Origin: Ruminococcaceae bacterium UBA5904
GTDB lineage: Bacteria > Bacillota > Clostridia > Oscillospirales > Acutalibacteraceae
Reading direction: 5' to 3'
Assembly (NCBI GenBank): GCA_002431305.1
Contig: DJEG01000002.1
Span: 2,559-17,129 of the forward strand
Length of the DNA: 14,571 nt
In this document: positions 7,291 to 13,183 of the stretch, one piece after another
Layout: each line of letters begins with the position of its first letter
How positions within the stretch are numbered: the first letter of the stretch is position 1
Translations under genes and position numbers: made by a program
The notes under the pieces: generated by a model
The model's input: only the letters and a program-made list of their open reading frames with translations
Databases searched by the model: none
What the model was told of the DNA's origin: nothing

Positions 7291-7358
7291 TGAAATTCGT
7301 TGTTGTGCAGCGAATGAAATATCTTCGATATGAAATATTTGCTTTGCAAACATGAAAT
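7291..7358 (+). repeat. array of small hairpins separated by TGAAAT
   Basis: Four copies of TGAAAT start at 7291, 7315, 7331 and 7353. Between them lie small palindromes: ATTCGTTG/CAGCGAAT (7295-7302 with 7308-7315, 8-bp stem), ATATC/GATAT (7319-7323 with 7327-7331) and TTTGC/GCAAA (7338-7342 with 7346-7350). After the fourth copy the pattern decays. The hairpins differ in sequence while the linker is constant, so this is a modular repeat rather than a simple tandem repeat. No reading frame is conserved through it. Function is unknown. Confidence 0.6.
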
Positions 7359-7402
7359 ATACCTATGATATATGATATTTTTCTATATTAAAAAAATAAT
7401 GG

Positions 7403-7426
7403 TTTTCTAACACTTTTTCTAACACT
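7403..7426 (+). repeat. 12-bp perfect tandem repeat
   Basis: TTTTCTAACACT occurs twice in direct succession (7403-7414 and 7415-7426), followed by TT. Read on the minus strand it would encode a repeated K-V-L-E, inside a stop-bounded frame with no start codon. It may be a remnant of a coding sequence or a recombination scar; the sequence does not decide. Confidence 0.55.
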
Positions 7427-7458
7427 TTGAAATCATATTGAATCTTTTATTAGAAATA

Positions 7459-7489
7459 AAGCGGTTTCCCCATATCGGAGAAACCGCTT
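7459..7489 (-). terminator. terminator of the small membrane protein gene
   Basis: AAGCGGTTTC (7459-7468) pairs perfectly with GAAACCGCTT (7480-7489), a 10-bp stem with an 11-base loop. On the minus strand the stem is followed by a moderately T-rich tail. It begins about 15 bases after the stop of the minus-strand gene at 7505. A similar hairpin is at 8205-8235. Confidence 0.65.
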
Positions 7490-7504
7490 ACATTATAGAT
7501 TATA

Positions 7505-7921
7505 TTATGTGGTTTTTGGTATATCAGCTTTTTTTTCGCTCTTGTTTCTGAACGGGAGAGTATACAGCAGAACTGAGATTACAGCAGATACGGCGGCAAT
7601 GGAATCGAATAAGATTCTCTTTGAGTGCGAGTCATAACTGATATATATTGATTCGAACCAGGAAAAAAGGCATAGGACAATACTGAATATCAACGCTCCG
7701 ATTATGTAGGACTTCGGCAGCAGTTTTCTTCCGATAATGATATTCAATATAGAACATATTATCATTACCGCAAACAGTATAATCCATATAACGGTTGCCG
7801 CGTCGTCGGAAAAATTAAAAAATGTTTTATTTACTATTGTAAAACTCAATATTGATAATAAGAGCCATGTGATTAAAAGAACAGGTTTGCTGATTTTTAA
7901 ATATGAAAGCTTTTTATCCAA
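7505..7921 (-). CDS. small hydrophobic membrane protein, unknown
   Basis: I do not recognise a family. The 138-residue product has four hydrophobic segments (about residues 13-30, 44-62, 70-88 and 106-121), short charged loops and a basic, charged tail (FRNKSEKKADIPK). Both ends are probably cytoplasmic. TTG codons at 7930 and 7921 are possible starts. The second is preferred because AAAGG at 7931-7935 (minus strand) is nine bases before it and would be immediately next to the first. The gene is AT-rich compared with its neighbours. It lies downstream of an orphan promoter and 9-codon ORF on the same strand and ends at a hairpin terminator. Small four-helix proteins of this kind often sit beside a small HTH regulator in Clostridia, but no intact regulator is visible here. 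Confidence 0.55.
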   Translation of the reverse strand: MDKKLSYLKISKPVLLITWLLLSILSFTIVNKTFFNFSDDAATVIWIILFAVMIICSILNIIIGRKLLPKSYIIGALIFSIVLCLFSWFESIYISYDSHSKRILFDSIAAVSAVISVLLYTLPFRNKSEKKADIPKTT

Positions 7922-8029
7922 GAGTATCAACCTTTCTTAATTTGTATTGTAAAATACATGGACATTTAAAAGTATATATTCTTTAGTTGGTCTCGTGTTA
8001 TTGCGAATAATTCAACGAATTTATATATA

Positions 8030-8059
8030 TTATGAATTTATTGAACGGTTAAGAACCAT
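8030..8059 (-). CDS. 9-codon ORF, possible leader peptide or truncated gene
   Basis: The minus strand has a near-perfect Shine-Dalgarno sequence, AAAGGAGGAG (8066-8075), six bases before an ATG at 8059-8057. The frame encodes only MVLNRSINS before TAA. It is preceded by a strong promoter (8118-8146), so initiation should be efficient. A different frame just downstream reads KFVELFAITRDQLKNIYF before a TAA at 7966-7968, resembling a fragment of a real protein, and a further short frame starting MSMYF ends next to the start of the membrane protein gene. Two readings fit: a leader peptide controlling the downstream gene, or the beginning of a gene (perhaps a small regulator) broken by frameshift and deletion. 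I cannot choose. Confidence 0.4.
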   Translation of the reverse strand: MVLNRSINS

Positions 8060-8088
8060 CGTAAGCTCCTCCTTTCATTTTAATAAAT

Positions 8089-8147
8089 ATTGTCAATTAT
8101 TTCCTTTATGTAATTTAAGAATAGCATAATAATTGATGATTGTCAAT
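8089..8147. promoter_or_regulatory. pair of ATTGTCAAT palindromic sites
   Basis: ATTGTCAAT, a palindrome around a central T, occurs at 8089-8097 and 8139-8147, 50 bp centre to centre. The upstream copy (minus-strand view) overlaps the -35 box TTGACA; the downstream copy lies between the promoter and the Shine-Dalgarno sequence of the 9-codon ORF. The arrangement would suit a repressor acting on this promoter, but the sites may simply reflect TTGACA in AT-rich DNA. Confidence 0.35.
8118..8146 (-). promoter_or_regulatory. strong sigma-A promoter, minus strand
   Basis: On the minus strand a perfect TTGACA (8146-8141) is followed after 17 bases by TATTCT (8123-8118), preceded by TG in the extended -10 position (TGCTATTCT). 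Transcription would start near 8111 and run through the 9-codon ORF to the membrane protein gene at 7921. This is the best-matching -35 box found in the window, yet no full-length gene follows directly. Confidence 0.75.
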
Positions 8148-8204
8148 ATAAAAAAATTACAAAAGTATTAATGATTTTATTAAGATTGCATTAATAAGTC
8201 AAAA

Positions 8205-8235
8205 AAGCGGTTTTCCTGTTCCGGAAAAACCGCTT
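8205..8235 (-). terminator. terminator-like hairpin without an upstream gene
   Basis: AAGCGGTTTTCC (8205-8216) pairs with GGAAAAACCGCTT (8223-8235) with one bulged A and a six-base loop. The T run lies on the minus-strand side (complement of A8201-A8206). No minus-strand gene ends before it: 8236-8433 is non-coding on this strand. Its arms are nearly the same as those of the hairpin at 7459-7489. Confidence 0.55.
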
Positions 8236-8319
8236 AGCTTTAGTTGTTCACTCTGTGTTATTTTTGGTTTTCTGCTGTTTTTTTTGAAAAAACATATATA
8301 ACGCGATAAATATATTTAC

Positions 8320-8338
8320 CCTGGTACAGAGTACTAGG
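8320..8338. promoter_or_regulatory. 19-bp dyad, MerR-like operator
   Basis: CCTGGTACAGAGTACTAGG is a 19-bp dyad with perfect GTAC half-sites around AGA; only the G8323/T8335 pair is mismatched. TTTACC at 8315-8320 and TATCAA at 8339-8344 lie on either side with an 18-bp gap. A dyad filling a long -35/-10 spacer is the hallmark of MerR-family-controlled promoters. No MerR gene is in the window, so the regulator, if any, would act from elsewhere. Confidence 0.45.
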
Positions 8339-8377
8339 TATCAATATCAAAAAAACATAACAAAACGGGTATTGATA
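8339..8377. promoter_or_regulatory. inverted repeat TATCAATA/TATTGATA
   Basis: Perfect 8-bp arms at 8339-8346 and 8370-8377 are separated by 23 bases. The right arm contains the -35 box TTGATA of the downstream promoter, and the left arm overlaps the possible -10 box of the MerR-like promoter. It could be a regulator site or a consequence of two similar promoter elements facing each other. Confidence 0.35.
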
Positions 8378-8400
8378 ACTATTACAAAATGTACTAAAAT
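8372..8400 (+). promoter_or_regulatory. sigma-A promoter for the flavodoxin-like/MATE operon
   Basis: TTGATA (8372-8377) and TAAAAT (8395-8400) are 17 bases apart. The start site would be near 8407, about 27 bases before the chosen start codon of the first gene. Confidence 0.65.
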
Positions 8401-8433
8401 ATATTTACTGTTGCGAATCAGGTGAGAAAATAT

Positions 8434-9345
8434 ATGAAATCAAAATCAAGATTCTCGGCGGTGCGCCGTGTTTTAATATTCTGGACATTATTTATAGGTA
8501 TAGGTGCAGTCGGGGGTGCTGTATGCATGATAGTCGACCCGAGCGGAAAGGTTCTCGGAATGGACGGAATGCTTCCGTATTTTAAGGTTCTGCCGTTTGC
8601 AGACGTACTGTTTAACAATTTACTTTTTCCGGGCATTGCATTGCTTATTGTAAACGGAATTACAAATATTACCACTTCTGTTCTTTTGTTTATGAGAAAA
8701 CGGGCGGGAGTAATCCTCGGTGAGATATTCGGCATAACGCAGATGCTGTGGATATGCATACAGTTTTACATGTTTCCGCCTAATTTCATGTCGACGATTT
8801 ATTTTATATTCGGGTTCTGTCAGTTTATAACCGGCTTTGCCGCGGGCGTGTTTTATAAGCAGGAGAATTTTAAAGTCGATACATCGCAGTATAAAAATAT
8901 AGGTACTGATAAATCAAAGCTCGTCGTTTATTTTTCGCGTATGGGATACGTTAAAAAGCTTGCGTATGAAAAGGCGGACGATACGGGCGCGGACATTTAC
9001 GAAATTAAATCTACCGAGATGACGGACGGTACTCTCGGATTTTGGTGGTGCGGAAGATTCGGCATGCACAGGTGGGATATGCCGATTGAGAAAATCAATA
9101 TTGATTTAAATGCTTATTCCCACGTGACGATTTGCTCGCCTATATGGGTGTTTACGCTGTCTGCTCCCGTGCGCGCTTTCTGCAAAGAAGCGTCGGGCAG
9201 TATAAAGGAAGCCGATTACATACTTTCGCACTATGCAAACGGAAAATACGAAAACGCGGTTAATGAAATGGACAACTTATTAAAAATAACTCACACGTCG
9301 TATTGTTCATTCAGGTGCAGAAAAGGCGTTTTCAAGGAAATGTGA
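8434..9345 (+). CDS. membrane-anchored flavodoxin-domain protein
   Basis: The 303-residue product joins an N-terminal membrane domain to a cytoplasmic flavodoxin-like domain. Four hydrophobic segments are visible (about 13-34, 64-86, 91-113, 118-140). The flavodoxin part begins at KLVVYFSRMG (162-171) and includes ICSPIWVFTLSAPVRAFC (233-250) and the C-terminal region IKEADYILSHYAN through CRKGVF, typical of small redox flavodoxin-family proteins. In the phosphate loop the usual T/S-x-T-G-x-T is SRMGYV, so both later threonines are missing, and the glycine expected after PIW is replaced by VF. FMN binding is therefore uncertain. GTG at 8422 is in frame, but ATG at 8434 is preferred, with AGGTGAG (8420-8426) seven bases upstream. 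The MATE gene follows after nine bases; the pair is probably an operon. Confidence 0.75.
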   Translation: MKSKSRFSAVRRVLIFWTLFIGIGAVGGAVCMIVDPSGKVLGMDGMLPYFKVLPFADVLFNNLLFPGIALLIVNGITNITTSVLLFMRKRAGVILGEIFGITQMLWICIQFYMFPPNFMSTIYFIFGFCQFITGFAAGVFYKQENFKVDTSQYKNIGTDKSKLVVYFSRMGYVKKLAYEKADDTGADIYEIKSTEMTDGTLGFWWCGRFGMHRWDMPIEKINIDLNAYSHVTICSPIWVFTLSAPVRAFCKEASGSIKEADYILSHYANGKYENAVNEMDNLLKITHTSYCSFRCRKGVFKEM

Positions 9346-9354
9346 TTTATATTT

Positions 9355-10749
9355 ATGAATAAAAAACAGGACATGACGGCACAGCTGGAGAGCGGAAAGA
9401 TAATTCCGCTGATTATAAAACTTACCGTTCCCGCTGTTGTCGCGCAAATGATTACATTCTTATATAATACTGCCGACAGGATGTTCGTTGCAAAAATAGA
9501 CGGCTCGGGCATGGACGCGTTGGCGGCTCTAGGCATTGTTCTGCCGGTTACTCTTATAATGCAGGCGTTTGCAAATCTCGTGGGACTCGGCGGTTCTCCG
9601 CGCGCGGGGATAAGATTAGGCGAGGGCAAAACTGACGAGGCGAACAGAATTTTCAATACCGCGTTCGTATTATTATTAATAATAGGTATATTTACAGGTG
9701 CGCTGACGTTTATATTTGCACGTAAGATAGTCGTACTGTTCGGATGTCCCGACAGCGCGGTTGATTTTGCCGAGGAGTATCTGCGTATTTACTCGTGCGG
9801 AAGCGTGTTTGTAATGCTCGCGCAGGGGCTGAATCCGTTTATTCTGACCCAGGGCTATTCATTTTTTGCTATGATATCAGTTTCGTTCGGTGCGGTTATC
9901 AATATAATTCTTGACCCGATATTTATTTTTAAATTTAATATGGGAGTAAAGGGTTCGAGCCTTGCTACCGTTTTATCGCAGGCGTGTTCGTGCGTATTGA
10001 TACTGTGTTTTTTCTTTTCGAAAAAAAGTATGTTTAAATTGAAATTTTCGTTCATGCGTCTTAAAAAAGCGAGAATTTTCAACATTCTTTCACTCGGAAT
10101 CACGCCGTTTGTTATGACGGTTACCGAGTGCGCCATTCAGATAGTATTTAATATAAATCTCAATGCGTCGACGCTCGGAAACAAGGATTATACCGCCGCT
10201 CTTACGATAATGCTAAGCGCGTTACAGCTTATTTCTCTGCCGCTAAACGGACTGGGCAACGGTATGCAGCCGTTTGTGAGTTATAACTACGGACGCGGTA
10301 ATGCTTCGAGACTGAAACAGGGTGTTAAGTACATAACGATTATCGCGTTTTTCACAGCATTTATAATGTGGTCGTTCTCGCTTGCGTTTCCGCAGGTCTA
10401 TGCGTATATTTTCTCTGCAAGCGAAAACGTAACGAAGATAGTAAAAGAATACACTCCGTTTTTCCTTATGGGTTCTGTTATGTTTTTTGCTCAGATGACA
10501 TTGCAGAATATCAACGTCGCGCTCGGTCAGGCGAAGTCTGCGCTTATTCTCGCCGTTACGAGAAAAATTATAATACTGATTCCGCTGTGCTTCACTCTGA
10601 CGCATTTTCTCGGATTCAAGGGAGTATATATGTCTGAAGGAATAGCGGATTTGACGGCGGGAATTATAACGGTGATTGTTATTTTTACAACGTTTCCGAA
10701 GATATTTAAAAAACGCGAAGAATACGTAAAAAACTGCCCCCGAAATTGA
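9355..10749 (+). CDS. MATE family efflux transporter
   Basis: The 464-residue product is a MATE (multidrug and toxic compound extrusion) antiporter of the DinF/NorM-like bacterial branch. It has about twelve hydrophobic segments in two similar halves. The first half opens with the usual IIPLIIKLTVPAVVAQMI and YNTADRMFVAKIDGSG. GLGGSPRAGIRLGEGKTDEA (residues about 78-97) matches the conserved G-x-x-x-R-x-G-x-G region, and the second half has PLNGLGNGMQPFVSYNYGRGN. Length is normal. Substrate cannot be read from sequence; drugs or cationic compounds are exported by studied members. ATG at 9355 is used; the nearest AAGGA is 16 bases upstream, so coupling to the previous gene or use of ATG at 9373 is possible. 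The terminator overlaps its last codons. Confidence 0.92.
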   Translation: MNKKQDMTAQLESGKIIPLIIKLTVPAVVAQMITFLYNTADRMFVAKIDGSGMDALAALGIVLPVTLIMQAFANLVGLGGSPRAGIRLGEGKTDEANRIFNTAFVLLLIIGIFTGALTFIFARKIVVLFGCPDSAVDFAEEYLRIYSCGSVFVMLAQGLNPFILTQGYSFFAMISVSFGAVINIILDPIFIFKFNMGVKGSSLATVLSQACSCVLILCFFFSKKSMFKLKFSFMRLKKARIFNILSLGITPFVMTVTECAIQIVFNINLNASTLGNKDYTAALTIMLSALQLISLPLNGLGNGMQPFVSYNYGRGNASRLKQGVKYITIIAFFTAFIMWSFSLAFPQVYAYIFSASENVTKIVKEYTPFFLMGSVMFFAQMTLQNINVALGQAKSALILAVTRKIIILIPLCFTLTHFLGFKGVYMSEGIADLTAGIITVIVIFTTFPKIFKKREEYVKNCPRN

Positions 10750-10761
10750 GGACAGTTTTTT
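10728..10761. terminator. bidirectional terminator between MATE and hydrolase genes
   Basis: AAAAAACTG (10728-10736) pairs with CAGTTTTTT (10753-10761), continuing with a CC/GG pair beyond one mismatch. T runs exist on both strands. The hairpin spans the MATE stop codon (10747-10749) and lies 15 bases past the stop of the convergent hydrolase gene, so it can serve both. Confidence 0.75.
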
Positions 10762-10775
10762 TTATTATTACATTA

Positions 10776-11720
10776 TTATAATGCAGTCTGCGGTTCCTTT
10801 TCATCGACGAGTATTTCGTTTAAAAATTCAAAACACTGCGCGAGACATTTTTTAGCGGGAGTCGTTCTTTGCAGCAGGTGGAAACAGTGGTTGTTTTTTA
10901 ATCCCTGTGCTTCAAACGTTCTGACTTTGTCGACGGATTCAACGAGTTTATCCGCCATAGGCTGACCCTGTTCGGGAACTATAAGGTCGCTCTTTGCCCA
11001 TGCGATAAATGTCGGACACCATTTTTTGTCGACGAAATTAATAGGTGAAATATAATCAAACAGCGGGTATTCGCTTATGTTGCTCAAATCCTGTTTAACA
11101 GGGTAGTCGAGAATTAAATTCGCCATTTCGGGAACAATGCCGAAAGGCATCGGAACGTCCATGAATTTCGGCAAATCGTAAGGTCCGCAGAAAAGCGCGG
11201 CGGCTGCGACGGGATGATTTAACTTGCCGACGCCGATTTTGTCCGCAATTTCGGGGTGTGCGGATAACAGCTGTAAGTAGGAAGCGTTGTACGCGCCCGA
11301 CGAATCGCCTGTTACAATAATTCTGTCAAGGTCTATGTTATAAGTTTCGGAAAGAACGTCAAGATAATTGAACGCGTCGACTGTGTCGCCTATGAGTTTG
11401 AACAAATCGACCTCCGGCGGCATGCGGTAATTAATATTGTATACAAAATAGTTTTGATTTGCAAAACATTCCGATATGCTGACCCTGTATTTTTTATCTC
11501 CCATAATGAATGCTCCGCCGTGCATATTTATAACGACGGGGTATTTCTTGCCGTTTCTAAGTATTCTCGGAGGATAGTACATGTCACCCATGGTGTATTC
11601 TCCGCCGTTGTCGGAGTACGGGATGTTTTTTTCACAGAATATATTTTCAAAGCTGACAGAGTTCTGAGGTTCTTTCATAAAGATGTCGACGGCTTTGAAA
11701 ATGACTTGCGATTTTTTCAT
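10776..11720 (-). CDS. alpha/beta hydrolase (HSL/acetyl-esterase type)
   Basis: The 314-residue product is a cytosolic alpha/beta hydrolase of the hormone-sensitive-lipase/acetyl-esterase group. HGG (67-69) gives the oxyanion hole in VVINMHGGAF. GDSSG (138-142) is the nucleophile elbow with Ser140. WAKSDLIVP holds the probable acid Asp245, and KNNHCFH holds the probable His278. No signal peptide is seen, so it acts inside the cell, probably on short acyl or aryl esters; the substrate cannot be named. The start ATG has AGAGGGG 11 bases upstream, slightly far. It has its own promoter and shares a bidirectional terminator with the MATE gene. The neighbouring FucO-like gene runs on the same strand but is separated by its own terminator. 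Confidence 0.88.
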   Translation of the reverse strand: MKKSQVIFKAVDIFMKEPQNSVSFENIFCEKNIPYSDNGGEYTMGDMYYPPRILRNGKKYPVVINMHGGAFIMGDKKYRVSISECFANQNYFVYNINYRMPPEVDLFKLIGDTVDAFNYLDVLSETYNIDLDRIIVTGDSSGAYNASYLQLLSAHPEIADKIGVGKLNHPVAAAALFCGPYDLPKFMDVPMPFGIVPEMANLILDYPVKQDLSNISEYPLFDYISPINFVDKKWCPTFIAWAKSDLIVPEQGQPMADKLVESVDKVRTFEAQGLKNNHCFHLLQRTTPAKKCLAQCFEFLNEILVDEKEPQTAL

Positions 11721-11753
11721 AAAAATGAGACCCCTCTTTAACAGTTTTCTTTA

Positions 11754-11782
11754 ATTTTAACATATTTACACCCCGATATCAA
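11754..11782 (-). promoter_or_regulatory. sigma-A promoter for the hydrolase gene
   Basis: On the minus strand TTGATA (11782-11777) is followed after 17 bases by TAAAAT (11759-11754), with TG in the extended -10 position (TGTTAAAAT). The leader to the ATG at 11720 would be about 27 bases. The same hexamers and spacing occur in the flavodoxin-like/MATE promoter. Confidence 0.7.
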
Positions 11783-11830
11783 GCGATAATTATATGTAAT
11801 ATGTATATTATGCACAAAATATTTAAATGT

Positions 11831-11862
11831 AAAAAACGGAACCGGCTTTTCAGTCGGTTCCG
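11831..11862 (-). terminator. terminator of the FucO-like gene
   Basis: CGGAACCG (11837-11844) and CGGTTCCG (11855-11862) form a perfect 8-bp stem with a ten-base loop. On the minus strand the stem is followed by six T residues (complement of 11831-11836). It lies about 23 bases past the alcohol dehydrogenase stop codon. Confidence 0.87.
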
Positions 11863-11884
11863 CTGTGTATTAATTATTTTGTAA

Positions 11885-13030
11885 TTACATAAGGCTTCTG
11901 TAAAGAGCTTCAATCTCTTCTACGCTCGTATCTCTCGGGTTTCCGGGACGGCATGCGTCGGCAAATGCGTCTACTGCAAGTGCGTGTACATCCTCTTCCT
12001 TGATTACGCCTTTTAACGAAAGCGTGATGCCTACGTCTTCTGCGAGCTGTTTAACAGCGTCAATAGCAGCTTTTCTATACTCTTCCTGAGACATATTCTC
12101 AGTGCCCTTAACGCCCATAGCTTTTGCGATGTCGCGGTATTTCTCACCCGTGCAGGGAGCGTTATACTCCATAACCGTGGGCAGGAGAGTCGCGCACGCT
12201 TTTCCGTGAGGCATATCGTAGTATGCGGAAAGGGTATGTGCCATTGAATGGTCTACGCCGAGTCCGACGTTTGAGAATCCCATTCCCGCTACGTACTGAC
12301 CGAGAGCCATGCCCTCTCTGCCGGCAGGGTCATTCTTAACCGCGCCTCTTAAATTCTTTGCTATTATTTCAATAGCCTTAATGTGGAACATATCGGACAT
12401 TTCCCACGCTCCCTTTGTGATGTAACCCTCGATAGCGTGTGTGAGAGCGTCCATTCCGGTAGCCGCTGTGAGAGAAGCCGGCATTGAACTCATCATCTCT
12501 GGATCAACGACTGCAACAACGGGAATATCATGAGTGTCAACGCAGACAAATTTACGTTTTTTCTCAACGTCCGTGATAACGTAGTTGATTGTAACTTCCG
12601 CAGCGGTGCCCGCCGTTGTGGGAACAGCGATAATGGGAACGCAGGGCTTTGTTGTGGGGGATACTCCCTCGAGTGAACGGACATCTGCAAACTCGGGGTT
12701 GTTTATAATAATTCCGATAGCCTTCGACGTGTCCATCGCGCTGCCGCCGCCGATTGCTACGATGCAGTCTGCGCCTGATTTTTTAAATTCCTCAACGCCG
12801 TGCTGTACGTTTTCGATAGTGGGGTTTGCTTTAACGTCGGAATAAACGTCGTAGGCGATGTTTTCTTTATCGAGAAGGTCGGTAACTTTCTTTGAAATTC
12901 CGAATTTAATCAAATCGGGATCGGTTACGGTGAAAACTTTTTTAAAGCCTCTCGCCTTAACCTCCTTCGGAACTGCGGAAATCGAGCCCGCGCCGTGATA
13001 TGATGTTTCGTTTAATACAAATCTGTACAT
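11885..13030 (-). CDS. fucO: iron-dependent alcohol dehydrogenase, lactaldehyde reductase (FucO) type
   Basis: The 381-residue product belongs to the group III, metal-dependent alcohol dehydrogenases and is close to E. coli FucO in length and sequence. FucO reduces L-lactaldehyde to 1,2-propanediol with NADH during anaerobic fucose or rhamnose use. Shared stretches include NNPEFADVRSLEGVSPT, VPTTAGTAAEVTINYVITD and TGMDALTHAIEGYIT. The NAD-binding GGGS is at 94-97. The Fe ligands predicted by alignment are Asp194, His198, His261 and His275. The start has AAAGGTGAT just upstream. No fucose or rhamnose genes are in the window, so the substrate is inferred, and related enzymes act on 1,3-propanediol or other alcohols. 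The gene diverges from the phosphatase gene. Its promoter is not clear. Confidence 0.85.
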   Translation of the reverse strand: MYRFVLNETSYHGAGSISAVPKEVKARGFKKVFTVTDPDLIKFGISKKVTDLLDKENIAYDVYSDVKANPTIENVQHGVEEFKKSGADCIVAIGGGSAMDTSKAIGIIINNPEFADVRSLEGVSPTTKPCVPIIAVPTTAGTAAEVTINYVITDVEKKRKFVCVDTHDIPVVAVVDPEMMSSMPASLTAATGMDALTHAIEGYITKGAWEMSDMFHIKAIEIIAKNLRGAVKNDPAGREGMALGQYVAGMGFSNVGLGVDHSMAHTLSAYYDMPHGKACATLLPTVMEYNAPCTGEKYRDIAKAMGVKGTENMSQEEYRKAAIDAVKQLAEDVGITLSLKGVIKEEDVHALAVDAFADACRPGNPRDTSVEEIEALYRSLM

Positions 13031-13122
13031 TGATTATCACCTTTCCTTTTTTGTTCTGTGAGAAATTTATCAGTCTTTTTCATTTCCCGATTTATATTAA
13101 CCATAAAATGTTTAAAAAAAGA

Positions 13123-13151
13123 TTGAAAAAAGTAAATTTTTACTATATAAT
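13123..13151 (+). promoter_or_regulatory. sigma-A promoter for the alkaline phosphatase gene
   Basis: TTGAAA (13123-13128) and a perfect TATAAT (13146-13151) are 17 bases apart. The start site would be near 13158, giving a leader of about 26 bases. No PhoB/PhoP-type direct repeat (TTNACA-like) is evident upstream, so phosphate control is not shown by the sequence. Confidence 0.8.
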
Positions 13152-13183
13152 TACATTATAAATTAACTTCGGAGGTGCACAGA

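Larger units (their letters stand above)
7922..8433. other. AT-rich intergenic region with orphan signals
   Basis: No normal-sized gene is present in these 512 bases. From left to right they hold the minus-strand ribosome binding site of the membrane protein (7931-7935), short minus-strand frames that look like broken coding sequence (7966-8032), a 9-codon ORF with a strong Shine-Dalgarno sequence (8030-8075), a strong minus-strand promoter (8118-8146) with two ATTGTCAAT sites, an orphan terminator-like hairpin (8205-8235), and the control region of the flavodoxin/MATE operon (8315-8426). Confidence 0.6.

Noticed and set aside
7165..7353. Minus-strand ORF of 62 codons across the tRNA-Pro gene
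   Set aside because: Its centre (VGVTGFEPMASWSRTKRD) is the antisense translation of the tRNA, a well-known source of false hypothetical proteins in databases. It has no Shine-Dalgarno support.
7291..7358. CRISPR-like array
   Set aside because: The constant element is only six bases, the spacing varies (24, 16 and 22 bases), and the inserts are palindromes rather than unrelated spacers. No cas genes are present.
8418..8759. Minus-strand ORF of 113 codons opposite the flavodoxin-like gene
   Set aside because: The forward frame encodes membrane helices and a recognisable domain; the reverse frame is a shadow without a ribosome binding site.
11454..11741. Forward ORF opposite the 5' part of the hydrolase gene
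   Set aside because: The minus-strand hydrolase has all catalytic motifs and a promoter; the forward frame has no start signals.
13031..13160. Promoter for the FucO-like gene on the minus strand
   Set aside because: Several AT-rich -10-like boxes occur, but none has a recognisable -35 box at 16-18 bases, so none is called.
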